From Dokdonella koreensis DS-123 (GTDB lineage Bacteria > Pseudomonadota > Gammaproteobacteria > Xanthomonadales > Rhodanobacteraceae): a stretch of DNA of 64,000 nt. The position numbers and the translations under genes are program-made. The notes below the pieces were generated by a model that was not told where the DNA came from, did not search any database, and saw nothing but the letters and a program-made list of their open reading frames with translations. Below are positions 17,312 through 25,175 of the stretch, piece after piece. Positions within the stretch are counted from its first letter, which is position 1, and each line of letters begins with the position of its first letter. The DNA lies in contig NZ_CP015249.1 of NCBI RefSeq assembly GCF_001632775.1, positions 352,686 to 416,685 on the forward strand, read 5' to 3'.

Positions 17312-17706
17312 GCAACACTCCTTTGCAGGCCGGACCGATTCCTCTCGGCGATGAGGCACGGCGCGTTGCGCGCCGGCCCGAACGTCTCAACGGAGAGCCG
17401 ATCCGATGCCTTGACGATGACGCCGGGGTGACCCCCTGTGGGCTTCCCTGCAGCGTGGACCGACCTTAACCGACAAACGGCGGACGGGAAAGCACTGCGG
17501 CGCGATGCATCGTCACGCGCGGTGATGGCACGCGGCGCATCCCCGTTTCGCCCGCTGCGGCGCACAGGCCGGTTTCTTTTGGACACGGAACGTCGATCGG
17601 AGGAGCTTTGGCGGCGCTTCTGAGAAGCGCTATCCAGTCCACCCATGAAGTGCATCGCACCGGGTTTGGTCGGATCGAGGAAGCGACGCTCGACGCGACC
17701 TGCGGC
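17312..17706. other. Intergenic region between rhs and the metallopeptidase gene
   Basis: About 395 bases without a convincing gene. The rhs ribosome binding site (complement of CTCCTT) is at the left end. A perfect short hairpin GCGCTTCT-G-AGAAGCGC lies at 17614-17630, downstream of the minus-strand gene starting at 19044, but no T-run follows it. The rhs promoter should lie here; I cannot point to a clear -35/-10 pair. Confidence 0.5.
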
Positions 17707-19044
17707 TCACTCGAACCCGCTGCGCAGGATCCGGTCCGGCTGCATCAGCGCATAGGTTCCACCCTGGATCAGCGTGGCGGTGACGGACTGGTTGGCCAGG
17801 TTGATCGTGGCCGGGTGCTCCTGCCAGCCGATGCCGGCCTGGCCGCAGCCGGCGGTGGCGCGGTAGAAACGGTAGTTGGCGGGATTGACGCCGTGCGGTG
17901 GCAGGTGACCGGCGAACGAGTAGTACAGCGTCAGCGCACCGCCGAAGACCGGCGCCGGCAGGCGGGCGTCCTCGCGATGGGCGGGTTGCACCAGGTCGAA
18001 CGCCAGCCTGAACTCGATGAACGGGGCGGACGGCAGGCAGGTGGGCTGCTCGAGCTTGAGCGGTGCGTAGACATAGCCCGTACCGATCAGGAAGAACGCA
18101 TCGTCGGGTAGCCGCATGTCGTAGAGGTACATCGGCGGCGTGGTGCCGGTGCTCAGCGGCGTATGGCTGCCGCCGACGGCCTGCGGCCGGTAGCCGAGGT
18201 CCATGAACACCGATCGGGTGTCGGCGCCGAAGCGCGTGTCGAAGGCCTCGCGCAGCTGCGCCACGCTGGTCGCCCGGCCGTGGTAGCCCAGGCCCTGCTG
18301 GTAGAGCGTGTCGATCCGTTCCATCGCGAAGCGGAAATCGGCGTCGCCGGCACCGAACTGCCGGCACAGCGCCGGGATCATCGGTGCCATGTAGGTCACC
18401 AGCGACTCGCTGCAGGCGCCCTGCGGCAGCGGCACCTCGCCGCTGATGACGTAGGACCAGTAGCGCACGAAGTCCTCGTACGAATAGCGGTGGCGCAGGA
18501 AGAACAGGCTGTGCGCGTATTCATGGACGATCAGCGTCTGCGAGCTGGGCAGGCCGGCGGCTTCGGGCGTGAAGTAGTCGATCTCGCCGGCCTGCTGCTT
18601 GTCCCAGAGGAACAGGCAGGCGTAGGCGCGCATCGGCTGGCCCACGGCGTCGCCGTAGGGCCGGTAGGTGGAGGCATAGCCGGCGGCACCCGGCTGGACC
18701 GGGCACACCGCGTTGCTCTCGAAGAAGATGTCGACCGGGCGCAGCTCTTGCAGCGTTTCGATGCCGGCGAGATCCCGCAGTTGGGCCTTGGCCGCGACGA
18801 AGCCGTTGGCGGCGGCCTGCAGGGTCGCCAGCGGAATCGGGCAGGGGGTCTGGCAGGCGAAGCGCCAGCCGGGATGGGCGGGCTCGACATAGATGGTGTA
18901 GGCGTGGCCCAGCAGCGTGTCGCTGCCGGCGAGCAGCGTGGCGGTGGCGGGTCCGGCGGCGAACAGCAAGGCCAGCAGCAGCGCGATGCGCCCCGGCAGC
19001 GAAACGGGGCGGACAGGGGCGGCGGACAGCGGGAACCGGTTCAT
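17707..19044 (-). CDS. Secreted HExxH metallopeptidase-like protein
   Basis: Protein of 445 residues; ATG 19044 is preceded by GAGG. The frame stays open far upstream, but the upstream part is Arg/Gln-rich antisense of chrA, and the signal peptide (LPGRIALLLALLFAAGPATA, about residues 15-34) fixes this start. TLIVHEYAHSLFFLRHRYSY holds a HEYAH zinc site at about residue 170. Several Cys suggest disulphides (CQTPCPI, CSESL, CLPS). The C-terminus PDRILRSGFE resembles the end of the kelch protein at 4184. Catalysis is inferred only from the motif. It is divergent from the chrA-like gene, with 180 bases between. Confidence 0.72.
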   Translation of the reverse strand: MNRFPLSAAPVRPVSLPGRIALLLALLFAAGPATATLLAGSDTLLGHAYTIYVEPAHPGWRFACQTPCPIPLATLQAAANGFVAAKAQLRDLAGIETLQELRPVDIFFESNAVCPVQPGAAGYASTYRPYGDAVGQPMRAYACLFLWDKQQAGEIDYFTPEAAGLPSSQTLIVHEYAHSLFFLRHRYSYEDFVRYWSYVISGEVPLPQGACSESLVTYMAPMIPALCRQFGAGDADFRFAMERIDTLYQQGLGYHGRATSVAQLREAFDTRFGADTRSVFMDLGYRPQAVGGSHTPLSTGTTPPMYLYDMRLPDDAFFLIGTGYVYAPLKLEQPTCLPSAPFIEFRLAFDLVQPAHREDARLPAPVFGGALTLYYSFAGHLPPHGVNPANYRFYRATAGCGQAGIGWQEHPATINLANQSVTATLIQGGTYALMQPDRILRSGFE

Positions 19045-19224
19045 GGCGGGTACCTCGAGCGGGGCGGCGGGCGACGCGGCGGGGTTGCCGAAGCGCGTGC
19101 CTGTCCGGGGATACGGCAAATCCGGCGGCGGGCGGACATGGCCAGCCGGTGCGCCTCCGCTACACCGCCGTATCCGGCTGCTACGATCGGGCCCCGCGCG
19201 CGGACGGCCCGCCCAGGCGATCGT

Positions 19225-20445
19225 ATGGAACCGGCTATCCACACGCCGCCTCGGCGGACCGCACCGACCGGCGAAGCCGGCGCGGTCTTCGTCGCGTTCC
19301 TGCTGCTGGGCCTGACCGCGTTCGGCGGGCCGATCGCGCACATCGGCTATTTCCGCGAGGCCTTCGTCCGCCGTCGCGGCTGGCTCGACGAGGCCACGTT
19401 CGCGCAGCTGCTGGCGGTCTGCCAGTTCCTGCCGGGGCCGGCCAGCAGCCAGCTGGGGCTGGCGATCGGCCTGCTGCGCGCCGGTTGGAAGGGCGCCGTG
19501 GCGGCGTTCGCCGGCTTCACGCTGCCTTCGGCGCTGCTGATGTTCGTCCTGGCGCTGCTGGCGCCGCGCTTGGGAGCGGCCGGCGCGGTGCTGGTGCACG
19601 GCCTCAAGCTGGTCGCGGTGGCCGTGGTCGCCAGCGGCACGCTCGGCATGGCGCGCCAGCTCACGCCGGATGCGCCGCGGCTCGCCATCGCGGCGCTGGC
19701 CGCCGCGCTGGTGCTGTGGCTGCCGGTGCCGTCGATGCAACTCGTGGTCATCGGCGGCAGCGCGGTGCTGGGCCTGGCGCTGTGCCGGCAGGTCCGGGCG
19801 CCGGCCGCGGTGGCGTTTCCGGTCCGCTACGGACTGCGGACCGGCGCCGTGCTGTTCGCCGCCTGCCTGCTCGGCCTGGCGGCGGCGCTGCTGCTGCCGG
19901 CGTCGCCGTCGGCCTCGATCGGTGGCCTCTTCGCCGCGTTCTACCGGGCCGGCGCGCTGGTGTTCGGCGGCGGGCACGTGGTGCTGCCGCTGCTGCAGCA
20001 GGCGACGGTCGATCCGGGCTGGATCGAGCCGCCGGTGTTCCTGGCCGGCTACGGCGCGGCGCAGGCGGTGCCGGGGCCGATGTTCACGCTGGCGGCGTTT
20101 CTTGGCGCGGCGGCGCTGCCGGATGCGCCGGCGGCGGGCGCGGCGGCGGCCCTGGCCGGCATCTTCCTGCCGGGCTTCGCGCTGCTGCTGGCCGTGCTGC
20201 CGGCTTGGTCGCGCCTGGTGCGGGGCCGCCATGCCGGGCCGGCGATGGCCGGCGTCAACGCGGCGGTGGTCGGGCTGCTCGCCGCCGCGCTGTACGACCC
20301 GGTCTGGACCACCGGGGTCGCGGGGCCGGTCGATGCGGCGATCGCGCTGGCCGGTTTCGCGCTGCTGACGTTCGCCCGGCTGCCGCCGCTGGCCGTCGTC
20401 GCCGGCTGCCTGGCCGCGACGGCCCTGGCGACCTGGCTGGCCTGA
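19225..20445 (+). CDS. chrA: ChrA-family chromate ion transporter
   Basis: Inner-membrane protein of 406 residues from ATG 19225. It has the two-domain CHR layout: the first half has FLLLGLTAFGGPIAHIGYF and QLLAVCQFLPGPASSQLG (about residues 25-85), and the second repeats the pattern with YRAGALVFGGGHVVLPLL and YGAAQAVPGPMFTLAAFLGA (about residues 238-300). About ten hydrophobic segments are visible. The family exports chromate with proton coupling; substrate here is inferred from the family. It appears to be its own unit, ending 149 bases before the adaptor gene. Confidence 0.93.
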   Translation: MEPAIHTPPRRTAPTGEAGAVFVAFLLLGLTAFGGPIAHIGYFREAFVRRRGWLDEATFAQLLAVCQFLPGPASSQLGLAIGLLRAGWKGAVAAFAGFTLPSALLMFVLALLAPRLGAAGAVLVHGLKLVAVAVVASGTLGMARQLTPDAPRLAIAALAAALVLWLPVPSMQLVVIGGSAVLGLALCRQVRAPAAVAFPVRYGLRTGAVLFAACLLGLAAALLLPASPSASIGGLFAAFYRAGALVFGGGHVVLPLLQQATVDPGWIEPPVFLAGYGAAQAVPGPMFTLAAFLGAAALPDAPAAGAAAALAGIFLPGFALLLAVLPAWSRLVRGRHAGPAMAGVNAAVVGLLAAALYDPVWTTGVAGPVDAAIALAGFALLTFARLPPLAVVAGCLAATALATWLA

Positions 20446-20479
20446 GCGGCGGCGGACTGAACGGTTTCGGCCTGCGACC

Positions 20480-20527
20480 GTCCGCTGACGGACACCGGTC
20501 CGGGCCCGGAGCGTCCGCTGGCCGGAC
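20480..20527 (+). promoter_or_regulatory. Likely enhancer (upstream activator) sites for the adaptor promoter
   Basis: Three overlapping or adjacent palindromes of the same half-sites: GTCCG-CTGA-CGGAC (20480-20493), CGGAC-ACCG-GTCCG (20489-20502) and GTCCG-CTGGC-CGGAC (20513-20527). They lie about 45-90 bases upstream of the sigma-54 promoter, a normal distance for binding of a NtrC-type activator. The same half-sites occur upstream of the other three sigma-54 promoters of the cluster. Confidence 0.65.
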
Positions 20528-20567
20528 GTGCCTTGCAGAATCAAATAGTTGGACGGTTTTTCAGGGC

Positions 20568-20583
20568 TGGCATGGCTCCTGCT
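20568..20583 (+). promoter_or_regulatory. Sigma-54 promoter of the adaptor operon
   Basis: TGGCATGGCTCCTGCT fits TGGCACG-N4-TTGCW with GG at 20569-20570 and GC at 20581-20582, exactly 10 bases apart. Transcription should begin at about 20593, only a base or two before the predicted ATG at 20595, so the message would be nearly leaderless unless another start is used. Confidence 0.6.
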
Positions 20584-20594
20584 GTAGCGAGGGC

Positions 20595-21848
20595 ATGGAC
20601 ATCGCACGCCCCGAACTCAAACTCAAGAAGCGCCGCCGTCAGTTGCTGATCGGTGGCATCGTCGCCGCGCTCGTCACCGCTGCCGGTGTCGGCATCGCCA
20701 GCCTCGGTCCCGCCGTCGCCTCGGTCGAGCGCTCCAGCGTCCTGGTCGATACCGTCAAGCGCGGCGAGCTGCTGCGCGAAGTGCGCGGCCCCGGCACCCT
20801 GGTACCCAAGGAGATCCGCTGGATCGCCGCGGAGACCTCGGCGCGCGTGGAGCGCATCGTGGTCAAGCCGGGCGCGGCGGTAGAGCCGGACACGGTCATC
20901 CTCGAACTCAACAACCCCGAGGTGGACGACCAGCTGCTGGCCGCCAAGTCGGCGGTTACCGCGGCCGAGGCGGACCTGGCCGTGCGCCGCGCGACGCTGC
21001 AGTCGACCCTGCTCGACCAGAAGGCGAGCCTGGCCCAGGTGGAGGCCGAGTACGAATCGGCGCGCCTGCTGGCCGAGGCCGAGGCCACGCTGACCGGCAA
21101 GGGCATCATCCCCGGCATCCAGTCCAAGCGCAGTGCGCTGTCGGCCGGGCAGCTCAAGACGCGCCTGGGCATCGAGCACGAGCGCATCGAGCAGTTCAGC
21201 CAGAACATGCGCGCGCAGATCGCCGCCGACCAGGCCCGCCTGGACCAGCTGGCCGCCACGCGCGACCTGCGCCAGCGCCAGGCCGACGCACTGCAGGTGC
21301 GCGCCGGCATCGCCGGCGTGCTGCAGCAGGTGCCGGTGGAGGAGGGCCAGCAGGTCGCCGCCGGCGCCAACCTGGCGCGCGTGGCGCGGCCGGGCGAGCT
21401 GATGGCGGAGCTGCGCATCGCCGAGACGCAGGCCAAGGACATCGTGCTGAACCAGCCGGTGCGCGTGGACACCCGCAACGGCATCGTGCCGGGCAAGGTA
21501 CTGCGCGTGGACCCGGCCGTGCAGAACGGCACGGTGCAGGTGGACGTGGAGCTGACCGGCGACCTGCCGCCCGGCGCGCGTCCGGACCTGTCGGTGGACG
21601 GCACCATCGAGATCGAACGGCTGCCCGACGTGCTCTACGTCGGCCGGCCGGCCTACGGCCAGCCCGATTCGGAAGTGCGCCTGTTCCGCGTCGATCCGGC
21701 CAGCGGCATCGCCGCCCGCGTGCCGGTGCGCCTGGGCAAGGCCTCGGTCAACCTGATCGAGGTCCAGCAGGGGCTGGAGGTGGGCGACCGTGTCGTACTG
21801 TCCGACACCAGCGCCTACGACCAGCACGACCGTATCCGCCTCAAGTGA
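20595..21848 (+). CDS. HlyD/MacA-type periplasmic adaptor protein
   Basis: Protein of 417 residues starting MDIARPELKLKKRRRQ. A single membrane anchor (about residues 17-36, LLIGGIVAALVTAAGVGIAS) follows the basic N-terminus. Next come the first lipoyl half (GPGTLVPKEIRWIAAETSAR), a long coiled coil (about residues 105-215, rich in Ala/Glu/Gln), the second lipoyl half (RAGIAGVLQQVPVEEGQQV) and a beta-barrel/membrane-proximal part to the end (EVQQGLEVGDRVVLS). Such adaptors connect an ABC permease to an outer-membrane channel. It heads the permease array and is the only adaptor seen; no TolC-like gene is in the window. The ribosome binding site is weak (GAGGG, 2 bases from ATG). Confidence 0.9.
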   Translation: MDIARPELKLKKRRRQLLIGGIVAALVTAAGVGIASLGPAVASVERSSVLVDTVKRGELLREVRGPGTLVPKEIRWIAAETSARVERIVVKPGAAVEPDTVILELNNPEVDDQLLAAKSAVTAAEADLAVRRATLQSTLLDQKASLAQVEAEYESARLLAEAEATLTGKGIIPGIQSKRSALSAGQLKTRLGIEHERIEQFSQNMRAQIAADQARLDQLAATRDLRQRQADALQVRAGIAGVLQQVPVEEGQQVAAGANLARVARPGELMAELRIAETQAKDIVLNQPVRVDTRNGIVPGKVLRVDPAVQNGTVQVDVELTGDLPPGARPDLSVDGTIEIERLPDVLYVGRPAYGQPDSEVRLFRVDPASGIAARVPVRLGKASVNLIEVQQGLEVGDRVVLSDTSAYDQHDRIRLK

Positions 21849-21936
21849 AACCTCTGCCTCAAGCGAAACCCGATCCGCTTCCCTTCACCGCAGTCCCGCC
21901 GCGATTCGCGCCGGCCAACAACCCGTGAGCCAAGCC

Positions 21937-22716
21937 ATGACCAACGATCCGCTGATCCGCCTGGAAGGCATCAAGAAGGTCTTCTTCACCGACGAAGTCG
22001 AGACGCATGCGCTGTCGGGCGTGCACTTCGACATCGGACGCGGCGAGTACGTGTCGATTTCCGGCCCGTCCGGCTGCGGCAAGTCGACCCTGCTGGCGAT
22101 CCTGGGCCTGCTCGACACGCCGAGCGAAGGCACCTACACGCTCAACAACCGCCAGGTGGCCGACATCGGCGCCAGCGAGCGCGCGCAGATCCGCAACAAG
22201 GAGATCGGCTTCGTGTTCCAGGCGTTCAACCTGATCGGCGACCTGTCGGTGTTCGAGAACGTCGAGCTGCCGCTGACCTACCGCGACGGCGTGTCCAAGG
22301 CCGAGCGCCGCGAGCGCGCGATCGCGGCGCTGGAGCGGGTCGGCATGGCCCATCGTGTCAAGCACTACCCGGCGCAGCTTTCCGGCGGCCAGCAGCAGCG
22401 TGTCGCCGTGGCGCGTGCGCTGGTGGGCCAGCCGTCGATCCTGCTGGCCGACGAGCCGACCGGTAACCTCGATTCCAAGAACGGCGAGGCGGTCATGGAG
22501 CTGCTCGACGAGCTGCACAAGGCCGGCTCCACGATCTGCATGGTCACGCACGATCCGCGCTATGCCGACTTTGCCGATCGCAAGATCTTCATGTTCGACG
22601 GCCGCGTGGTCGACGAGGCGACCATGCACCGGCTGCGCCACGAGGAAGACCAGCGCCTGATGCGGCCGGCCCGCGCGGCGGCCGCTGCCGCCGCGACCGG
22701 CGGCGGCGCGGCCTGA
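21937..22716 (+). CDS. ABC transporter ATPase 1, MacB/LolD type
   Basis: Protein of 259 residues; I chose ATG 21937 (MTNDPLIRLEG). The Walker A is SGPSGCGKST, the Q-loop VFQAFNLIG, the signature LSGGQQQRVAVARAL, the Walker [14 protein letters not shown] with a normal D-loop, and the switch His is in MVTHD. It ends with an Ala-rich tail (about residues 243-258). The family powers MacB- and LolCDE-type mechanotransmission rather than transport through the membrane. It lies 88 bases after the adaptor and 16 before the first permease, so the three form a classical tripartite set. Confidence 0.93.
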   Translation: MTNDPLIRLEGIKKVFFTDEVETHALSGVHFDIGRGEYVSISGPSGCGKSTLLAILGLLDTPSEGTYTLNNRQVADIGASERAQIRNKEIGFVFQAFNLIGDLSVFENVELPLTYRDGVSKAERRERAIAALERVGMAHRVKHYPAQLSGGQQQRVAVARALVGQPSILLADEPTGNLDSKNGEAVMELLDELHKAGSTICMVTHDPRYADFADRKIFMFDGRVVDEATMHRLRHEEDQRLMRPARAAAAAAATGGGAA

Positions 22717-22732
22717 TCGCGGCGCCATCGTC

Positions 22733-25135
22733 ATGAATACGGTGCGCTTCGCGATCCGCCAACTGGCCCGTACGCCCGGCTTCACCGTGGTGGCGGTACT
22801 CACGCTCGCGCTCGGCATCGGCGCCTGCGCGGCGATGTTCGGCATCCTCAACGCGGTGCTGTTGAAGCCGCTGCCGGTACAGGCGCCCGATCGCCTGGCC
22901 TTCGTCGAAGGTGCCGGCGCCGACAAGGGCTTGTCGGCGCGGACGCTGCAGGTCGAGACGCTGCTGGCCTGGCAGCGGGAAAGCCGGGCGTTCGAGGCGG
23001 TCGGCGGCTATTTCGCGTTCTTCGACTACCAGCAGTACACGCTGACCGCAGCGGACGGCCCGCAGCGCGTGCGTGCGGTGCCGGTCACGCAGAACTTCCT
23101 CGACGTCCTCGGCGTGCGCCCGCAGCTGGGCCGCAACTTCGTCCAGGCCGAGGCCACCTGGGACACGCCCACCGCACTGATGAGCGACCGCTACTGGCGC
23201 CGCCACTACGACGCCGACCCGGGCGTGGTCGGCCGCACGCTCAGCATCAACGGCAAGCCGACCACGGTGATCGGCGTGCTGCCGGCCAGCTTCGACTTCG
23301 GCTCGGTGTTCGCGCCGGGCAGCGACATCGACCTGCTGACGCCGTTTCCGCTGACCGAGGAAACCCAGAGCTGGGGCAATACGCTGTTCGCGGTCGGCCG
23401 CCTGGCCCCCGGCGCGACGCCCAGCTCGGCGCAGACCGAGCTGGACACGATCAACGCACGGCTCAGCGCCGAGCATCCCGACCGCGGCCGCCTCGATGCG
23501 GACGTGAAGAGCCTGGAAGCCTACGTGCGCGGTCCGTTCCGCGCCGCGTTCCTGATCCTGTTCGGCGCGGTGGTCTGCCTGTTGCTGATCGCCTGCGCGA
23601 ACCTGTCGAACCTGCTGCTGACGCGTGCCCAGGCACGTCGCAAGGAGACCGCGGTGCGCGTCGCGCTCGGCGCGCGGCGGCTGCACCTGATCGCCCAGGC
23701 GCTGACCGAGAGCCTGCTGCTCGCACTGGGCGGCGGACTGCTCGGCGTCGTTGTCGCGGCGTTCGTCACGAATGCGCTGTCCGGGCTGCGCACGTTCTCG
23801 ATCCCCTTGCTGGACACCGCGCGCGTCGATCTGCCGGCGCTCGCGTTCGCGTTCGCGGCGGCCTGCTTCGCCGGCGCGCTGTGCGGCCTCTGGCCGGCGC
23901 TCGCGTTGTGGCGCGGCGAGACGCAGACGGCGCTGCGCGCCGGCGGCGGTGCCGGCGACATGGGGCCGGCCGCCGCGCGCACGCGGCGCGGCCTGGTCGT
24001 CGCCCAGGTCGCGCTGGCCTGCCTGCTGCTGACCGGCGCCAGCCTGCTGATCCGCAGCTTCGTCGCGGTGATGAACGTCGAGCTCGGCTTCCGGCCGCAG
24101 CAGGCGGTGGCCTGGCGCGTCGACGCGGTGCGCAGCTTCGAGAACGACGCCGAACGCGTGGCCTACTACGAGCGCATGGTCGAGCGCGTGCTGGCCGTGC
24201 CGGGCGTCGCCGCGGCCGGCCTGTCCGATACCTTGCCGCTCGGCCGCAACCGCAGCTGGGGCGCCGCGGCCGAGGGCGTCACCTACGCGCGCGGCGCGTA
24301 TCCGATCGCCTCGCCGCGCCTGGTCGACCGCCGCTACCTGGAGACGCTCGGCGTGCCGCTGCGCGCCGGCCGCTACTTCGACGCACGCGACGGCGCGGAC
24401 GCCCCGAAGGCGGTCATCGTCAGCGAGACGATGGCGCGCCAGCTCTGGCCGGACCGCGATCCGCTCGGCCAGCGCCTGATGGGCGCACCGGACGGCCAGG
24501 CCCACGGCACCGTGATCGGCGTCGTCGGCGACGTGCCGCGCGCGATCGAGGAGGCGCCGACGCCGGAGATGTACTTCGACCTGCGCCAGAACGCCGACTA
24601 CGGCTCGGTCGAGCTGCTGGTGCGCAGCAGCGGTGCGACCGACGCGCTGGTGCCGGCCGTGCGCGCGGCACTGCGCGAGTTCGATCCGACGCTCGCCAGC
24701 GGCGACTACACGACGCTCGAAGCGGTCGTCGGCCATGCCGCGGCACCGCGCCGCCTGACCAGCTCGATGCTCGGCGGCTTCTCGTCGCTGGCGCTGCTGC
24801 TGGCGGGCCTGGGTGTCTACGGCGTGATCGCCTATTCGATCGGCCAGCGCACGCGCGAGATCGCGGTGCGCCTGGCGGTCGGCAGCCGCCGCCGCGGCGT
24901 GGTCGGCCTGATCGTCGGCGAGGGCCTGCGCATCGCCGTGCTCGGTGCCGGCATCGGCCTGGTCGCCGCGCTCGCCGGCGCGCGCGTGCTGCAGAGCCTG
25001 CTGTTCGGCGTGAGCGCGTTCGATCCGATGACCTTCGTGCTGAACGCGGCGGTCGTGCTCGGCGTGGCGGTGCTGGCGGCGCTGATTCCCGCGCTGCGGG
25101 CGGCCGCCACCGATCCGGTCGCGGCATTGCGATGA
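22733..25135 (+). CDS. MacB/FtsX-type permease 1 of the array
   Basis: Protein of 800 residues with a duplicated MacB_PCD-FtsX layout: a membrane segment at about 15-40 (VVAVLTLALGIGACAAMF), a periplasmic domain to about 260, a three-segment FtsX block with LLIACANLSNLLLTRAQAR near 285-300, a fifth segment near 420, a second periplasmic domain, and a last FtsX block from about 685 (LGVYGVIAYSIGQRTREIAV). It has no ATPase domain, unlike MacB itself. The gene starts 16 bases after ATPase 1, so this is the most direct partner of that ATPase. It ends DPVAALR without the acidic last residues seen in most siblings. Confidence 0.92.
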   Translation: MNTVRFAIRQLARTPGFTVVAVLTLALGIGACAAMFGILNAVLLKPLPVQAPDRLAFVEGAGADKGLSARTLQVETLLAWQRESRAFEAVGGYFAFFDYQQYTLTAADGPQRVRAVPVTQNFLDVLGVRPQLGRNFVQAEATWDTPTALMSDRYWRRHYDADPGVVGRTLSINGKPTTVIGVLPASFDFGSVFAPGSDIDLLTPFPLTEETQSWGNTLFAVGRLAPGATPSSAQTELDTINARLSAEHPDRGRLDADVKSLEAYVRGPFRAAFLILFGAVVCLLLIACANLSNLLLTRAQARRKETAVRVALGARRLHLIAQALTESLLLALGGGLLGVVVAAFVTNALSGLRTFSIPLLDTARVDLPALAFAFAAACFAGALCGLWPALALWRGETQTALRAGGGAGDMGPAAARTRRGLVVAQVALACLLLTGASLLIRSFVAVMNVELGFRPQQAVAWRVDAVRSFENDAERVAYYERMVERVLAVPGVAAAGLSDTLPLGRNRSWGAAAEGVTYARGAYPIASPRLVDRRYLETLGVPLRAGRYFDARDGADAPKAVIVSETMARQLWPDRDPLGQRLMGAPDGQAHGTVIGVVGDVPRAIEEAPTPEMYFDLRQNADYGSVELLVRSSGATDALVPAVRAALREFDPTLASGDYTTLEAVVGHAAAPRRLTSSMLGGFSSLALLLAGLGVYGVIAYSIGQRTREIAVRLAVGSRRRGVVGLIVGEGLRIAVLGAGIGLVAALAGARVLQSLLFGVSAFDPMTFVLNAAVVLGVAVLAALIPALRAAATDPVAALR

Positions 25136-25175
25136 ACGGCGATCGTTCCCGGCGCGGGCTCGAGCGGGTGGGGCG

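Noticed and set aside
17614..17630. Hairpin GCGCTTCTGAGAAGCGC as terminator of the metallopeptidase gene
   Set aside because: No T-run follows on either strand and it is about 80 bases from the stop codon.
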